From: an uncultured Muribaculaceae bacterium
GTDB lineage: Bacteria > Bacteroidota > Bacteroidia > Bacteroidales > Muribaculaceae
NCBI GenBank assembly: GCA_910584365.1
Contig: CAJUAF010000033.1
Span: 1 to 17,219, forward strand
Direction of reading: 5' to 3'
DNA: 17,219 nucleotides
Shown here in pieces: positions 6,772-13,766 of the stretch (within the stretch, counting starts at the first letter, position 1; each line of letters opens with the position of its first letter). The position numbers and the translations under genes are program-made. Under the pieces are notes generated by a model. That model saw only the letters and a list, made by a program, of their open reading frames with translations. It was not told the DNA's origin and did not search any database.

Positions 6772-6805
6772 AAAACAAAAAGCTGCAAATCAATGATTTA
6801 CAGCT
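6772..6805 (-). terminator. Intrinsic terminator after tRNA-Ser
   Basis: On the - strand AGCTGTAAATC (6805-6795), loop ATT and GATTTGCAGCT (6791-6781) form an 11-bp stem with one G-U wobble, followed by TTTTTGTTTT (to 6772). This is a textbook intrinsic terminator. It ends tRNA-Ser transcripts but sits directly before the MATE start codon, so it may set how much MATE mRNA is made. Confidence 0.8.
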
Positions 6806-6814
6806 CAAGTTGCG

Positions 6815-6899
6815 CGGAAGGAGAGGGATTCGAACCCCCGGAGGTGTGACCCTCAACGGTTTTCAAGACCGCCGCAATCGACCACTCTGCCATCCTTCC
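6815..6899 (-). tRNA. tRNA-Ser(UGA)
   Basis: The - strand folds as a class II tRNA with a 7-bp acceptor stem GGAAGGA/TCCTTCC and discriminator G at 6815. The D-arm starts GGCAGAGTGGTCGA, and the anticodon stem GCGGT/ACCGT holds loop CTTGAAA with anticodon TGA at 6865-6863. It has a long variable arm (GAGGGTCACACCTC region) and T-loop GTTCGAATC. The long variable arm, discriminator G and UGA anticodon identify serine. The CCA end is not encoded. Confidence 0.97.
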
Positions 6900-6930
6900 C
6901 GGAATTATAGGTTCCCGTGGTTTGCGACTG

Positions 6931-6962
6931 CAAAGGTACAACAAAATCCGCTATCTCCCAAA
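6931..6962 (-). promoter_or_regulatory. Promoter of tRNA-Ser (and probably MATE)
   Basis: On the - strand TTTG (6962-6959), a 20-base spacer and TACCTTTG (6938-6931) fit the Bacteroidetes -33/-7 consensus exactly. The -7 element lies about 31 bases before the tRNA 5' end. No other promoter is visible before the MATE gene. It shares the 105-base intergenic space with the divergent LytTR gene. Confidence 0.8.
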
Positions 6963-7004
6963 TTTTCCTCCGATTAATTTTCCTTGGGCAAGGATTCCTG
7001 CCTT

Positions 7005-7715
7005 ATGATGAACTGCATAATCGTTGACGACGAACCCATAGCGTGCCGCGGCATGAAGCGCATGGTCGGGAATCATCCCCGGCTGCATCTCCTCGCGGCA
7101 CTCGATTCCGCGGAAGCCGCCCTTGACTTTCTGGCGGACAATCCGGTTGACCTGCTGTTTCTCGACATACAGATGCCCGGACTGACAGGTATGGAGCTGG
7201 CGTGCCGTCTGCCGGAAAAGACAATGGTAATTTTCACCACAGCCTATTCGGACTACGCTGTTGAAAGCTATGCGGTCGACGCTGTCGGTTACCTCCTCAA
7301 GCCCATTGATCCGGAGCTGTTTGAAAAAGCCGTCAGCAAAGCCGAGGATTATTCGGCGCTTCTTGCCAGAGAGATGGCGGACGCCGACAGCGCCCGCCCC
7401 TCCCGGGATTACATAATAGTGAAGGCCGACCGCCGCTTCCACCGCGTCCCTTACCGCGACATCCTCTATATCGAAGGACTGAAGGACTATGTTATCCTTC
7501 ATCTCGCCGACGGCCGGAGGATGGTGACGCGCATGACGGTGAAAGGGATGGAGGAAATCCTCCCTGACGGGGAGTTTCTCCGCATCAGCAAATCCAGCAT
7601 CGTAAATCTCGGGGCGATTGATTCATTCGACAACAACGATGTCTTCATCGGAGATGCCGAGATTGCCATCGGCCTGAGCTATCGCGACGCGGTTATGGGA
7701 CGCCTGTTAGGATAA
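7005..7715 (+). CDS. LytTR-family response regulator
   Basis: This 236-residue two-domain transcription factor has an N-terminal receiver domain with acidic pair Asp8-Asp9, phosphoacceptor Asp54 in FLDIQMPG, Thr79 in FTTAYSDYA and Lys99-Pro100. Its C-terminal LytTR DNA-binding domain starts near DYIIVKADRR (about residue 135) and includes ILYIEGLKDYVILH and FLRISKSSIVNL. Such regulators act with LytS/YehU-type membrane histidine kinases, usually encoded next door; none is present here, so it is an orphan within this window. ATG at 7005 or 7008 fits the family start MNCIIVDDE; the in-frame TTG at 6984 adds seven unlikely residues. The last nine bases overlap the end of the RND pump gene on the other strand. 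Its targets are unknown, but the efflux operon is an obvious candidate. Confidence 0.95.
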   Translation: MMNCIIVDDEPIACRGMKRMVGNHPRLHLLAALDSAEAALDFLADNPVDLLFLDIQMPGLTGMELACRLPEKTMVIFTTAYSDYAVESYAVDAVGYLLKPIDPELFEKAVSKAEDYSALLAREMADADSARPSRDYIIVKADRRFHRVPYRDILYIEGLKDYVILHLADGRRMVTRMTVKGMEEILPDGEFLRISKSSIVNLGAIDSFDNNDVFIGDAEIAIGLSYRDAVMGRLLG

Positions 7716-10700
7716 GCCGGAATCCGATGCTCCGTCATTTCCGGCTTTGATCTCCGGGGTGGACTTCGACTGAGAGGGAGAGTCTGCATAAGCCGGAGAT
7801 GCGGGAGCCGTCGGTTCAACCTGGTTTGAAGCGGATGCGGGAGCCGAAGGCATTGCCCCGCTCTTGTCGGCGGATGCGAACAGACGCGAGAGGTAACGTT
7901 CCTGGAAAGTCTGGAGGAGTTCCCAGAAGTTCGGGACGAAAAGTGTGCCGATGATGGCGTTGACCGCCATACCGAAGACTACCGCCGTGCCGAGACTGAA
8001 ACGGCTGGAGGCGCCGGCGCCGGTGGCGAACAGCATCGGCATGACACCGAACACGAATGCCAGCGCCGTCATCATAATCGGGCGGAAGCGCACTTTGCCT
8101 CCCTGGAACGCCGCCTGACGGATGGACAACCCTTTCTTCCGGTAGTCGATGGCGTATTCCACGATAAGGATGGCATTCTTGGCCGCAAGACCCAGCAGCA
8201 GGATGATACCGATCTGGGTATAAATGCTGATTGACTGGTTGAGAACCACGCATCCGAGGACTGTACCGAGGATTGCCGTCGGCATGGTGATTACCACGGC
8301 AATAGGGTCGGTCCAGCTTTCATACTGGGCTGCCAGCACGAAAATCGTCAGGATGACGGCGAAAATCAGCACGGTGGAAACCGTGGTCCCTGACTGGCTT
8401 TCCTGATATGCCTCACCGGTCCAGGCGTAACTGTAACGTCCGCCCGTGGCGGTGGTCACAATCTCTTCCATTGCCTTTATACCCTCCGAGGAACTGATCC
8501 CTTTCGCCGGAGTGGCAATCAGCGATGCGGTCTCGTACATATTGTAGCGGTCGATCGACGGGGCGCCCATAACGGGCTCCACGGAGGCGAACGCCGAGAA
8601 AGGCACCATTTCTCCCTGGCTGTTGCGGACCGAAAGTTTCAGTACATCCTCAACATTACCGCGTGCCGAGCCGATGGATCCGATATTGACCTGATAGACA
8701 TTTCCGAATTCAACGAAGTCGTTGACGTAGCTCCCTCCGATATAGCTTCCGAGAGTGGAGTAGACCTGTTCAAGACCGATACCCATAAGCTCGATTTTAT
8801 CGCGCTGGACTTTTACTCGGTACTGGGGGACCAGTCCCTCGTAAACCGACCTTACCGACTCGATGCGCGGGTCTTTCTCCGCGGCAATCTGGATATTCTT
8901 AACGGCTTCCATCATGCCGGCTTCCCCCTGGGAATTGATGTCGAGCAGCTGCATGGCCAGTCCGGACGACATCCCCAGACCCGGGATGGCGGGAGGATTG
9001 ATGGCAAAGAAAATACATTCCTGAAGAGCGCCGCACTGTTCGTTGGCGCGGGCCATTACGGCTTCCACTCCATGTTCCTTTCCCTTGCGTTCGTTCCAGG
9101 GTTTAAGCATGACGAACAGCGAGCCGAAATTGCTGCCCGAGCCTCCCATCGCCGAGAAACCGGCCATTTCGATTACGTTCTCCACTTCCGGCATCGCGCC
9201 GATGATGCGCGCGGCCTCGTCGATTACCTTGTCGGTGCGTTCCAGTGAGGCACCCGTCGGCAGCTGTACGGAACAGAGGAAATAACCCATGTCTTCCTCG
9301 GGAATATAGCTGGTAGGCCATTTGATAAAGCCGAAGAACGCTACGGCGCAGATCGCCAGATAGATAAACAGCGCTACCACAGGATGGCGCAGAAGACGGG
9401 TAATGGAGGAGGTATATACCCCTACGGTCTTTCCCCACAGTTTGTTCCACCACCGGAAGAGGATAAAATTGGAAGGTTGATGCTTGCGCAGGAACAGGGC
9501 ACACATCGCCGGAGTGAACGTCAGGGCGTTGAAGCCCGAGAAGGCGGTGGAGACGGCGATGGTGAGGGCGAACTGTTTGTAGAGTTCTCCGGTGATGCCT
9601 GAGATGAACGCCGTCGGGATGAAGACCGAAAGCAGCACCAGCACTTCCCCCACGATAGGCCCCTGGAGTTCGACCATAGCCTGTCTGGCTGCCTCGCGCG
9701 GAGAGAGGTTCCCCTCGTTGACAAGGCGCGCCACGTCCTCCACAACGACGATGGCGTCATCCACCACAATCGCTATCGCCAGCACAAGGCCGAAAAGCGT
9801 AAGCGTATTGAGGGTGAAGCCCAGGAGTTTCATCACCGCGAAGGTGGCGATAAGCGAGACCGGTATCGTAATCATAGGGATGATCACCGCCCTCCAGCTC
9901 TGAAGGAAGAAAAGGATGACAACCATCACGATCAGCGTGGTTTCCAGGAAAGTGACCAGTACTTCATCGACCGACGCCGATATGAAATCGGTCGTATTCA
10001 TCAGAATACGGTAGTGGACGCCGGGAGGGAAATAGGGTTCGAGGGCCTTGAGTTCTTTCTCGACCTCTCCGGCAACCTCCAGGGCGTTGGCCGACGGCCG
10101 CTGGTAGATACCGATAAGACCGGCCTGTTTGCCGGACACCCGGCTGACGGCGCCGTAGGACTGGCTGCCGAGTTCCACCCGCGCCACATCCTTCAGGCGC
10201 AGCAACGCGCCGTTGGCCCCCTGGCGCAGGATGATGTCGCCGAACTGCTCGGGAGTAGTGAGCCGTCCTTTGGAAGTAAGGGTGAACTGGAACGCGTCGG
10301 GGGTGGAGACCGGAGGTGCGCCGACCGTTCCGGCCGAGACCTCCATATTCTGGGCCTCGATGGCCGAGATGATATCGGCGGGAGTAATGCCGCGGATATT
10401 CATCGCGTCCGGATCGAGCCAGATGCGCATGGAATACTCGCCTGCCCCGAAGGCGTTCACTCCTCCGACACCCGGCAGACGCGTAAGGGCGTCGACGATA
10501 TGAAGTTGCGCGTAGTTGGTCAGATACAGCGCGTCGTAACGTTCGTCCCCCTCCAGCGCCACGAAGAGCATGATGCTGGTGGATTCCGACATCACGTCGA
10601 TACCCTGGCGCGTCACAGCTGACGGAAGACGCGGTTCGGCGCGGCTGACAAGGTTCTGCACCTTGATTGTGGCATCGTCGATGTCGACGTCATTCTCGAA

Positions 10701-10982
10701 GGTTACCGTAAGGTTATATGAGCCGTCCGAGCCGGATGTCGAACTCATATACATCATCCCTTCCACTCCGTTGACGGCCTCTTCAATCGGGACTCCCACG
10801 GTCTCGGCTACGGTTTTGGCGTCGGCGCCGGGATATGAGGCGTTGACCTGAACTGTCGGTGGCGTGATGTCGGGATATTGCGCTACCGGAAGGGTCTTGA
10901 CGGTTATGACGCCCGCAAGAATCATTAGGATAGCCAGTACGGTGGCAAAAATCGGGCGGTCGATGAAGAAGCGTGAAAACAT
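7707..10982 (-). CDS. RND efflux pump, inner-membrane transporter (AcrB/HAE1 family)
   Basis: This 1091-residue proton-driven RND transporter takes up drugs or other toxic molecules from periplasm or inner membrane and passes them to an outer-membrane channel. The start MFSRFFIDRPIFATVLAILM is the classic HAE1 first helix, followed by the porter domain (PVAQYPDITPPTVQV). Proton-relay residues Asp408-Asp409 are in VVDDAIVVVED, the second-half Lys is in AAKNAILIVEYA, and the Arg is in VRFRPIMMTALAF. All look intact. It is about 50 residues longer than AcrB because of a Ser/Pro/Ala-rich C-terminal tail after the last membrane helix. It is the last gene of an OMF-adaptor-pump operon, 48 bases after the adaptor stop, and its stop codon lies inside the 3' end of the convergent LytTR gene. 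Confidence 0.97.
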   Translation of the reverse strand: MFSRFFIDRPIFATVLAILMILAGVITVKTLPVAQYPDITPPTVQVNASYPGADAKTVAETVGVPIEEAVNGVEGMMYMSSTSGSDGSYNLTVTFENDVDIDDATIKVQNLVSRAEPRLPSAVTRQGIDVMSESTSIMLFVALEGDERYDALYLTNYAQLHIVDALTRLPGVGGVNAFGAGEYSMRIWLDPDAMNIRGITPADIISAIEAQNMEVSAGTVGAPPVSTPDAFQFTLTSKGRLTTPEQFGDIILRQGANGALLRLKDVARVELGSQSYGAVSRVSGKQAGLIGIYQRPSANALEVAGEVEKELKALEPYFPPGVHYRILMNTTDFISASVDEVLVTFLETTLIVMVVILFFLQSWRAVIIPMITIPVSLIATFAVMKLLGFTLNTLTLFGLVLAIAIVVDDAIVVVEDVARLVNEGNLSPREAARQAMVELQGPIVGEVLVLLSVFIPTAFISGITGELYKQFALTIAVSTAFSGFNALTFTPAMCALFLRKHQPSNFILFRWWNKLWGKTVGVYTSSITRLLRHPVVALFIYLAICAVAFFGFIKWPTSYIPEEDMGYFLCSVQLPTGASLERTDKVIDEAARIIGAMPEVENVIEMAGFSAMGGSGSNFGSLFVMLKPWNERKGKEHGVEAVMARANEQCGALQECIFFAINPPAIPGLGMSSGLAMQLLDINSQGEAGMMEAVKNIQIAAEKDPRIESVRSVYEGLVPQYRVKVQRDKIELMGIGLEQVYSTLGSYIGGSYVNDFVEFGNVYQVNIGSIGSARGNVEDVLKLSVRNSQGEMVPFSAFASVEPVMGAPSIDRYNMYETASLIATPAKGISSSEGIKAMEEIVTTATGGRYSYAWTGEAYQESQSGTTVSTVLIFAVILTIFVLAAQYESWTDPIAVVITMPTAILGTVLGCVVLNQSISIYTQIGIILLLGLAAKNAILIVEYAIDYRKKGLSIRQAAFQGGKVRFRPIMMTALAFVFGVMPMLFATGAGASSRFSLGTAVVFGMAVNAIIGTLFVPNFWELLQTFQERYLSRLFASADKSGAMPSAPASASNQVEPTAPASPAYADSPSQSKSTPEIKAGNDGASDSGLS

Positions 10983-11004
10983 ATCTCAGCGGAGTTTAAA
11001 TGAA

Positions 11005-11016
11005 GGATATGGATGG
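11005..11016. repeat. 12-bp repeat GGATATGGATGG, copy 1
   Basis: This lies in the 48-base spacer between the adaptor stop and the RND start. An identical 12-mer occurs at 16275-16286, directly upstream of the transglutaminase-like gene. In the mRNA both read CCAUCCAUAUCC before a start codon. Confidence 0.35.
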
Positions 11017-11030
11017 ACTGGCAGACGTGT

Positions 11031-12146
11031 TCAGCGGGAGAGCAGAGGTTTTACGGTCATGCCGTCGCGCACTTTGAGCAATGCGGTGGTGACATAACGG
11101 TCCGAAGGAGTAAGTCCCGAATCGACGATGCGGAGAGTGTCATGGTATATATCCCCGATTTGGATAGGAGTGTAGACCACTTTGTCGGAGTCATTGACAA
11201 GATAGACATATTTCCCGAGCTGGTCGGTACTGATGGCGGCATCCTTGATAAGAAGCGCTTTCGGACGCGATGCGTAAGGGAGGGATACGGTGGCATACAT
11301 TCCTTCCCGGAGTTGACCGCCCGTGTTGTCGATGGTCAGGCGAAGCATCACTGTCCCGGTAGAGGTACTGACATCCGGAGCCTCGTATGTCAGTCTTCCT
11401 TCGTAGGCGCCGCTGATGCTGTCGCCGAATGTGACGGGGACGTGATCGAAATCCAGTTTACCTTCCTTACGGGCCCGCATGATTTCCATATAGCGGCCGG
11501 TGGTTACGGAAAAGTCGGCGAAAATTGTCCGGTCGTCATAGATTTTCGTCAGGGTTACCGGCGCTCCCTCTCCGCCTATGTATGAACCTACGACGTAGGG
11601 CGAACTTGCCACTTTCCCGGCGAATGGAGCGCGCACGGTACAGTAACCCAGGTTAGTGCGGGCCGTCTCGAGTTGCGCACGGGCGGTCTTGATGGCCGCT
11701 TCGCTGCTGCGCAGATTGCTCTCGGCCTGGATTACGTCCATTTTCGAGACGGCATCGGCTTCGAGGGCTTTCTTCATGGCGGCATACTGTTTTGAAGCGT
11801 ATTCATTTTCGGCCAGGGCGGTCTCCAGCGCTCCCTGGGCCTGGTTTACCTGGTCGCGGTAGGTTGTGGACTCAATCAGAAAGAGAGGCTGCCCGGCAGC
11901 CACGGTCTGGCCGTCGGTGTAGAGCTGTTTCTGGATTGTGCCGTTCACACGGGCCACGATGTCGGTCATCGAGGCCGCGATCAAAGTGGCAGGATATTCC
12001 TGACGAAGGACTACGGAATCGACCGTCGGAAGCGCAACGGAGACTTCCTGGACGCCCTCATTCTCACTGGCGTGTTTCTTGCCGCAACCCGCAACCAGGG
12101 GAAGCAGCATAAGGGCGGAAAGCGAGCAGACTGTTATCGTTTTCAT
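11031..12146 (-). CDS. RND efflux adaptor (membrane fusion protein), lipoprotein
   Basis: This 371-residue periplasmic adaptor links the RND pump to the outer-membrane channel. It begins with a lipoprotein signal peptide ending in lipobox LVAGC (Cys21 lipidated). A barrel-sandwich/lipoyl half follows (IVARVNGTIQKQLYTDGQTVAAGQPLF), then a long alpha-helical hairpin (about residues 100-170) rich in Ala, Gln and Glu. The second lipoyl half (TVRAPFAGKVASSPYVVGSYI), a beta-barrel domain and the membrane-proximal domain complete it. This is the AcrA/MexA arrangement and the length is normal. It starts 19 bases after the outer-membrane factor stop and is followed by the pump gene, so all three are co-transcribed. 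Confidence 0.95.
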   Translation of the reverse strand: MKTITVCSLSALMLLPLVAGCGKKHASENEGVQEVSVALPTVDSVVLRQEYPATLIAASMTDIVARVNGTIQKQLYTDGQTVAAGQPLFLIESTTYRDQVNQAQGALETALAENEYASKQYAAMKKALEADAVSKMDVIQAESNLRSSEAAIKTARAQLETARTNLGYCTVRAPFAGKVASSPYVVGSYIGGEGAPVTLTKIYDDRTIFADFSVTTGRYMEIMRARKEGKLDFDHVPVTFGDSISGAYEGRLTYEAPDVSTSTGTVMLRLTIDNTGGQLREGMYATVSLPYASRPKALLIKDAAISTDQLGKYVYLVNDSDKVVYTPIQIGDIYHDTLRIVDSGLTPSDRYVTTALLKVRDGMTVKPLLSR

Positions 12147-12165
12147 TTGTGCGGGATTTTAGAAT

Positions 12166-13593
12166 TCAGAACGCATCCGGGGAAATACCACCTCCGAGAG
12201 CTTCATAAAGGGTTACGAGGGAAGACAGAGCGGAAGCCTGGGCCTGAACCAGGTCGCTTTCGCCGGCAAGGGCATTGAGCTGGGCGTTGACGACGTCGCT
12301 CATCGGTGAGAGTGAATCCTTGTAACGGCGGATGGCCAGCTGGAGGGCTTCTTCGTTTTCGACGCAGAGTTTCTGGATAACATCGATATGGCGAAGGGCA
12401 GCTCCGTATCTGCTGAGGGCGCTGTCGGTTTCTCCGACGGCGTTCATGACAGCGAGATTATAGCTGTCTATTGCCGCTTCCATATCTTCACGGGCAGACA
12501 CCAGGGAGTATTTGCGGGCGAACCCGTCGAAGAGGGTCCAGCTCAGGGTCGGGGCAACCGACCAGGTGAGGGAATGGCTGCCGAAGAGATTGTCGATTTT
12601 GCGGGCGGATGTTCCGATGGTGCCTTCGATGGAGAGTACGGGAAGGAAATCTTTCTTGGCCACTCCGACGGCTGCCGCTGCCGCCGCCAGTTGTTGCTCG
12701 GCTTCGACGATGTCGGGACGGCGGCGCAGGATATCGGCGGGAACACCGGCCGGAAGTGTCGACTGCCAGTTGGGCAGGGGGCCTCCGTCTCCCAGCATTG
12801 CGGCCGCCTGTGCGGGAAATTCACCGATAAGGATTCCGAGGGAGTTGATGGAGGCGTGGATGGCGCTTTCCAGCGGCGGGATAGAGGCGATTGTGGAATA
12901 ATAAGTCTGCCACGCCTGGGCCACGTCGAGTTTCGATGCCAGGGTAGCTTCAAAGCGGGCTTCGGCGATTTTGACAATCTTCATTTGGCTTTCGCTGTGG
13001 GCGAGAGCTACCTGCAGAAGCCGTTGCTGCTGCCGTAATGTAAAATATGTGGCGGCGATCTGGGCGGTCATCGAGACCATCGCGCCGGCGTATTCGGCCC
13101 TGGAGGCGCGATACTGTGCTTTCTTGGCCTTGACTCCCGCGGCTATTCTGCCGAAGATGTCGATTTCCCAGCTTGCCGAAAGCCCGGCATTGAAGAATGA
13201 TTCCGAAGGGGCCGAGACCGGTTCCCCCTTTCCGGTGGCGCCGGAGGGCTGGTCGTGGGTCCATCCGAGACTGGCGCTTACGGTCGGATACCACCCCGAT
13301 TTGGCCTGGTTCATGGCCGCGCGGGCGATTTCACGGCGTCGGGCCGCGATGCGCAGATCGTAGTTCCGCTCGACTCCGAGAACAATCAGGGAGTCAAGAA
13401 CGGGATCGGAGAACTGTTTCCACCAGGTATCCGAGGGGCCTCCGGGAATCTCCTGTATGTTATCCGGCAGATAGGTCCAGTGGGCGGGGAGGCTGTCCGG
13501 AGCAAGAGGTTCTGTGGCCCGGGCGCGGCTAAAGGAAGCTCCGTACAGGAGCAACGCTACGGCAAGACCTCCGTTAAAGATACATCTTCTCAT
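12166..13593 (-). CDS. TolC/OprM-like outer-membrane efflux channel (NodT family)
   Basis: This 475-residue outer-membrane factor of the tripartite RND system has two OEP repeats with long helices rich in Ala and Gln (for example NQAKSGWYPTVSASLGWTH and SAREDMEAAIDSYN). It also has the typical ILRRRPDIVEAEQQL and the closing NAQLNALAGESDLVQAQASALSSLVTLYEALGGG signature. The signal peptide MRRCIFNGGLAVALLLYGAS ends near ARA and there is no lipobox cysteine, unlike many NodT-type lipoproteins. The chosen ATG at 13593 gives a proper signal peptide; a TTG at 13605 would place the start inside a stem structure. It is the first gene of the operon, an order (channel, adaptor, pump) different from the common mexAB-oprM layout. 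A perfect 18-bp stem ends one base before the start codon and could hide the initiation region. Confidence 0.93.
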   Translation of the reverse strand: MRRCIFNGGLAVALLLYGASFSRARATEPLAPDSLPAHWTYLPDNIQEIPGGPSDTWWKQFSDPVLDSLIVLGVERNYDLRIAARRREIARAAMNQAKSGWYPTVSASLGWTHDQPSGATGKGEPVSAPSESFFNAGLSASWEIDIFGRIAAGVKAKKAQYRASRAEYAGAMVSMTAQIAATYFTLRQQQRLLQVALAHSESQMKIVKIAEARFEATLASKLDVAQAWQTYYSTIASIPPLESAIHASINSLGILIGEFPAQAAAMLGDGGPLPNWQSTLPAGVPADILRRRPDIVEAEQQLAAAAAAVGVAKKDFLPVLSIEGTIGTSARKIDNLFGSHSLTWSVAPTLSWTLFDGFARKYSLVSAREDMEAAIDSYNLAVMNAVGETDSALSRYGAALRHIDVIQKLCVENEEALQLAIRRYKDSLSPMSDVVNAQLNALAGESDLVQAQASALSSLVTLYEALGGGISPDAF

Positions 13594-13594
13594 A

Positions 13595-13670
13595 GTCAGG
13601 GGCAAAAAGTTGAAGCGTAATAAAAGTCGGAATGACTTTTATGATTATCTAACAACTTTTTGCCCCTGAC
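13595..13670 (-). promoter_or_regulatory. Long nested hairpin ending at the efflux operon start codon
   Basis: Arms 13595-13612 and 13653-13670 are an 18-bp perfect inverted repeat. Inside it 13620-13628 and 13634-13642 form a second 9-bp perfect stem with loop GGAAT. In the mRNA (- strand) the outer stem ends one base before the ATG at 13593, so it would cover the ribosome-landing site of the first efflux gene. T-runs are inside the stem, not after it, so it is a poor intrinsic terminator. A DNA-level role, or a remnant of an inverted-repeat element, is also possible. Confidence 0.6.
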
Positions 13671-13681
13671 CGTTTACAGGG
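13664..13681 (-). promoter_or_regulatory. Alternative small hairpin competing with the long stem
   Basis: CCCTG (13664-13668), eight bases and CAGGG (13677-13681) form a 5-bp stem. It uses bases that belong to the 5' arm of the long hairpin in the mRNA, so the two structures exclude each other. It would form first during transcription. This looks like attenuator or riboswitch-style logic, but only by structure. Confidence 0.3.
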
Positions 13682-13700
13682 TGTCGGCTTTTAACGTTTT

Positions 13701-13726
13701 TCCGCAGATGAGAGAAAGGTTGCGGA
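13701..13726. repeat. Inverted repeat TCCGCA-N14-TGCGGA
   Basis: Perfect 6-bp arms with a 14-base spacer lie between the transglutaminase-like gene and the efflux operon, directly abutting the dyad at 13727-13748. No T-tract follows on either strand, so an operator is more likely than a terminator. Confidence 0.35.
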
Positions 13727-13748
13727 GTAAGGTAATGTTACACCTTAC
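13727..13748. promoter_or_regulatory. 22-bp dyad GTAAGGT-N8-ACCTTAC
   Basis: Perfect 7-bp arms around AATGTTAC lie 18 bases beyond the transglutaminase-like stop codon and 134 bases before the efflux operon start. Size and symmetry suit a TetR- or MarR-type operator, commonly found before RND operons, but no such regulator gene is in the window and no T-tract supports a terminator. Confidence 0.35.
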
Positions 13749-13766
13749 ATTTCTCTGTCGGATGGA

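Noticed and set aside
6755..6856. N-terminal extension of the MATE gene to 6856
   Set aside because: It would run through the tRNA-Ser gene and its terminator; MATE proteins begin near the ATG at 6754 or 6721.
6815..6899. tRNA-Ser as an integration site of a mobile element
   Set aside because: I found no second copy of the tRNA 3' end and no integrase gene in the window.
10014..10622. 202-codon + strand frame within the RND pump gene
   Set aside because: Antisense shadow of a fully conserved transporter.
13594..13605. TTG start at 13605 for the outer-membrane channel
   Set aside because: It lies inside the 18-bp stem and adds four residues before a good signal peptide that begins at the ATG at 13593.
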